A stretch of 15,601 nt of DNA from the NCBI GenBank assembly GCA_025360665.1, contig JANYBU010000110.1:1-15601 (forward strand), read 5' to 3'. Under the pieces are notes generated by a model. The model worked only from the letters and a program-made list of their open reading frames with translations. It made no database searches and was not told where the DNA came from. How positions within the stretch are numbered: position 1 is the stretch's first letter; the number at the start of each line of letters is the position of its first letter. The stretch is from Nitrospira sp. Its GTDB lineage: Bacteria > Nitrospirota > Nitrospiria > Nitrospirales > Nitrospiraceae. Below, piece by piece: positions 13,886 through 15,601 of this stretch. The position numbers and the translations under genes are program-made.

Positions 13886-14719
13886 CTACGATACCTGTGC
13901 CAATAGTTCCAGGACAGCTTCATTCCATCCCACCGGCCCGATGCCGGCCGCACGAATCGTTCCAGACAGGTGGATATCAGAGTCATAGGATCCGTCTGGT
14001 TTCTGGACGAGAATCGGGTAATCCACCATGGCGAGCAGGGAGGCGTCGTTGATGCTGTCCCCGATCCCAACCGTTTCGATCCGCTCTGCCTGTCCGCTCA
14101 TGCGCTGTTGGCGATGGTAGCAGCGTAGGAGCACGGAAGCGGCCTCCCCCTTATCGTTCTCCCCCATCAGATGAAATAACCGTCCCCCTCTTGTCCATCG
14201 AAGGCCTCGGGTGACGATTTGCCGGCAGACTTCTTCGATGAGCGCCTGAGGGCCTTGCAGGAGAAAGGGCTCGTCGTATTCCCGTTGCTTGGCCAGGGTG
14301 GCGTCGGCATGTGGGAGTCCGGTCATCTGCATGATGGATTCTACCGACAGGTCGCCAAAGCCCTGTAACGGCGTTTCAACAGCATCTTCAATTTGTTTCA
14401 GCACTTCTCGCAGCATGTGATAGGGCAGGCCTAATTCGATGACCTGGTAAGGAGATCTGGTTCGCATGCGTTCCAAGGGGAAGTCGAAGAGGCCAGGAGG
14501 AACAAACACCGCGCCGCCGTTTTCGACAATAAAGGGGTCACGATGGTCGAGGCGTTGTCGAAGTGGTTCCATTTCCGCGCGCGTTTTACTCGACACCAGT
14601 ACGAGCGGAATACCTTGCTCGCGGAGGGCAGTGAGGGCTGGTGTGGCCGCCTCGTAGGAATAGGTCGTGCTATCCAGGAGCGAGCCATCCAAGTCTGTAT
14701 AGACGATCAAATTAGGCAT
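13886..14719 (-). CDS. mpgP: mannosyl-3-phosphoglycerate phosphatase (HAD-IIB)
   Basis: It removes phosphate from mannosyl-3-phosphoglycerate to give mannosylglycerate, a compatible solute; related members act on glucosyl-3-phosphoglycerate. The 277-aa length is normal. HAD motifs are complete: motif I YTDLDGSLLD with Asp9 and Asp11, motif II VLVSSKTRAE (41-50), VENGG (65-69) of the Cof-like subclass, Lys190 in ENDKGEA, and motif IV GIGDSINDASLL (218-229). The cap signature REYDEPFLL (146-154) is characteristic of the MPGP/YedP group. No synthase gene is in the window. The start ATG 14719 lies 12 bp after the upstream TM-helix gene on the same strand, so the two likely form one unit; its own ribosome site is weak. 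Confidence 0.85.
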   Translation of the reverse strand: MPNLIVYTDLDGSLLDSTTYSYEAATPALTALREQGIPLVLVSSKTRAEMEPLRQRLDHRDPFIVENGGAVFVPPGLFDFPLERMRTRSPYQVIELGLPYHMLREVLKQIEDAVETPLQGFGDLSVESIMQMTGLPHADATLAKQREYDEPFLLQGPQALIEEVCRQIVTRGLRWTRGGRLFHLMGENDKGEAASVLLRCYHRQQRMSGQAERIETVGIGDSINDASLLAMVDYPILVQKPDGSYDSDIHLSGTIRAAGIGPVGWNEAVLELLAQVS

Positions 14720-14731
14720 GTTCTTGCGCCG

Positions 14732-15382
14732 TTACCAGTGATGGAGATCATCGACCGTGCTGGATTTGGATCGGGGCACCAGCCGTCGTTGCAAGAACTC
14801 TTTCGCGAGATCGGCTGCGCCGAGTCCGAATGCAATCGCGCCGGCCAGCACGATCCCTCCCCAGGTAATGCCGAATCCCACGACGACGATGTGTTGGGCA
14901 ATGCCGAGTTGCTCTAGCGCCATGGCCCCCGCGAGGACTTGTATCCCCCATCGAGAACAGGCTGCGATGAGTCGGGCGGGAGGTAGTCCGGCGTTGACGG
15001 CGGCAATCAGGACGGCCTGAGATACAAAGTTCGAGAGAAAGTACCCGGCCAGGAGAATGACCGCTGCCGTGACCAGATGGGGCACATAGGCCAGCAGTGA
15101 CTGGGCGAACTGGTTGATCGGAGTCAGGTTTAGGGCTCCTAACGCCGCGATGGATGCCAGCACAATCACCGTCCAATAGATGCTGCGACCGACGAGGCGA
15201 GAGGGATCGGTCTTGACTCCTCCACGCAGGAGCGCCGCATTCATCCCCAGCCGATCACAGAGATGGTCGAATCCGATCAAGCGAAACAACCGTTCAGCGA
15301 ATGAACCGAACGCCCATGCGGTGAAGAGGCCACCGAGCAGGATAATGCCCATGGCGAGCACATTGGGGAGCTCGGTCAGCAC
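14732..15382 (-). CDS. conserved-TM-helix (MscS-related) membrane protein, 5' end probably lost
   Basis: The frame from GTG 15382 gives 216 aa, but nothing like a ribosome site precedes it and the same frame stays open to the stop at 15440-15442. The added residues (INQALLRPLELLGRQ) look like the genuine amphipathic start of this family, placed just before the first membrane helix (LPNVLAMGIILLGGLFTAWA). The IS30 element begins at about 15434, so start codon and promoter were probably removed. Further hydrophobic helices lie near residues 66-86, 96-117 and 163-187. The repeated 'lp.l..a.iil..G' segments are typical of conserved-TM-helix proteins related to small-conductance mechanosensitive channels. 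Together with mpgP downstream it hints at an osmotic-stress unit. It may now be a pseudogene or be expressed from the IS end. Confidence 0.65.
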   Translation of the reverse strand: MLTELPNVLAMGIILLGGLFTAWAFGSFAERLFRLIGFDHLCDRLGMNAALLRGGVKTDPSRLVGRSIYWTVIVLASIAALGALNLTPINQFAQSLLAYVPHLVTAAVILLAGYFLSNFVSQAVLIAAVNAGLPPARLIAACSRWGIQVLAGAMALEQLGIAQHIVVVGFGITWGGIVLAGAIAFGLGAADLAKEFLQRRLVPRSKSSTVDDLHHW

Positions 15383-15433
15383 CTGGCGACCGAGCAGTTC
15401 TAATGGCCTTAGCAGCGCCTGGTTAATGAAGCT

Positions 15434-15601
15434 TGAGTTCTAACTCCAAGTGCAACACGACAGGCCCTGATGGGCTAAGGTGTTGCCATGTCAAAGAAAT
15501 CCTATCGACACATGAGTGCGGAAGACCGTGAGACCTTGAGCCTGGGCCTGGCCCATGGCCATACGTTGCGGATGATGGCGCGGGTGTTGGGGCGAGCCCC
15601 C
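15434..15601 (+). mobile_element. IS30-family insertion sequence, left end (cut by window edge)
   Basis: The region starting near TTGAGTTCTAACTCCAAG and running through GTGCAACAC has the look of an IS30-type terminal repeat followed by a short leader with a small hairpin, then the transposase gene. The exact terminus cannot be fixed because the other end is outside the window. It adjoins the 5' end of the TM-helix gene. Confidence 0.6.
15488..15601 (+). CDS. IS30-family transposase, N-terminal 38 aa (partial)
   Basis: This is the DDE transposase of an IS30-type element. Only the first 38 residues are inside the window. MSKKSYRHMSAEDRETLSL followed by MMARVLGRAP matches the N-terminal helix-turn-helix of the family (usual form 'Y.hLs.eeR..I..l...g.s...IA..LgRs.sTI'). 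TAAGG lies about eight bases before ATG. The frame is open to the window edge. Confidence 0.8.
   Translation, partial: MSKKSYRHMSAEDRETLSLGLAHGHTLRMMARVLGRAP

Noticed and set aside
1..15601. tRNA or rRNA genes
   Set aside because: No cloverleaf with a GTTCRANNC-type T-arm and no rRNA-like conserved block was noticed on either strand by eye; a tRNAscan-SE run would settle it.

Overview
The window looks like chromosomal DNA from a Nitrospira-like bacterium (phylum Nitrospirota). I judge this from the protein families present, the moderately high GC of the coding DNA, and short dispersed repeats in the intergenic spaces of a type I associate with Nitrospira. No marker gene is present, so the assignment is recognition, not proof.

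Layout. Positions 1-1450 hold no convincing gene. They contain decayed repeat DNA and an AT-rich stretch with several DnaA-box-like cores. Positions 1450-4750 carry small accessory genes separated by repeats: an 85-aa basic protein (+), a poly-Gln lipoprotein (-), a flavin-type pyridoxamine-phosphate-oxidase-fold protein (+), a two-helix membrane protein (-) and a secreted IPT/TIG protein (-). Acetyl-CoA synthetase (acs, -) follows. Next comes a + strand block of envelope genes from 6932 to 12778: a caspase-fold/TPR protein whose catalytic Cys is replaced by Ala, an LPP20 lipoprotein, an LpoB-like lipoprotein, a COG3014-like lipoprotein and a second, longer LPP20-type lipoprotein. A probable toxin-antitoxin pair (12797-13523) comes next. 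At the right edge are a mannosyl-3-phosphoglycerate phosphatase and a conserved-TM-helix (MscS-related) protein, both on the - strand. An IS30-family element seems to have removed the start of the latter and runs off the window.

How the parts fit. The four lipoproteins resemble the LpoB/LPP20/COG3014 sets seen next to each other in other Gram-negative bacteria, so an outer-membrane module that modulates peptidoglycan synthesis or envelope integrity is plausible. The pseudo-caspase/TPR protein just upstream may be a scaffold for it, but is separated from it by a convergent small gene. The phosphatase and the channel-like protein both suggest osmotic adaptation.

Most notable non-coding signal. 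A family of about 120-260 bp elements has ends close to TAGCAGGMTGCKGAAAAA. Three of the four copies (3548-3667, 8324-8534, 13645-13777) sit between the 3' ends of convergent genes. In two of them the terminal repeat itself supplies the stop codon of a neighbouring gene. A second family, about 80-95 bp hairpins built from AAACCAGA-like units, occurs at 1480-1572 and 2414-2496.
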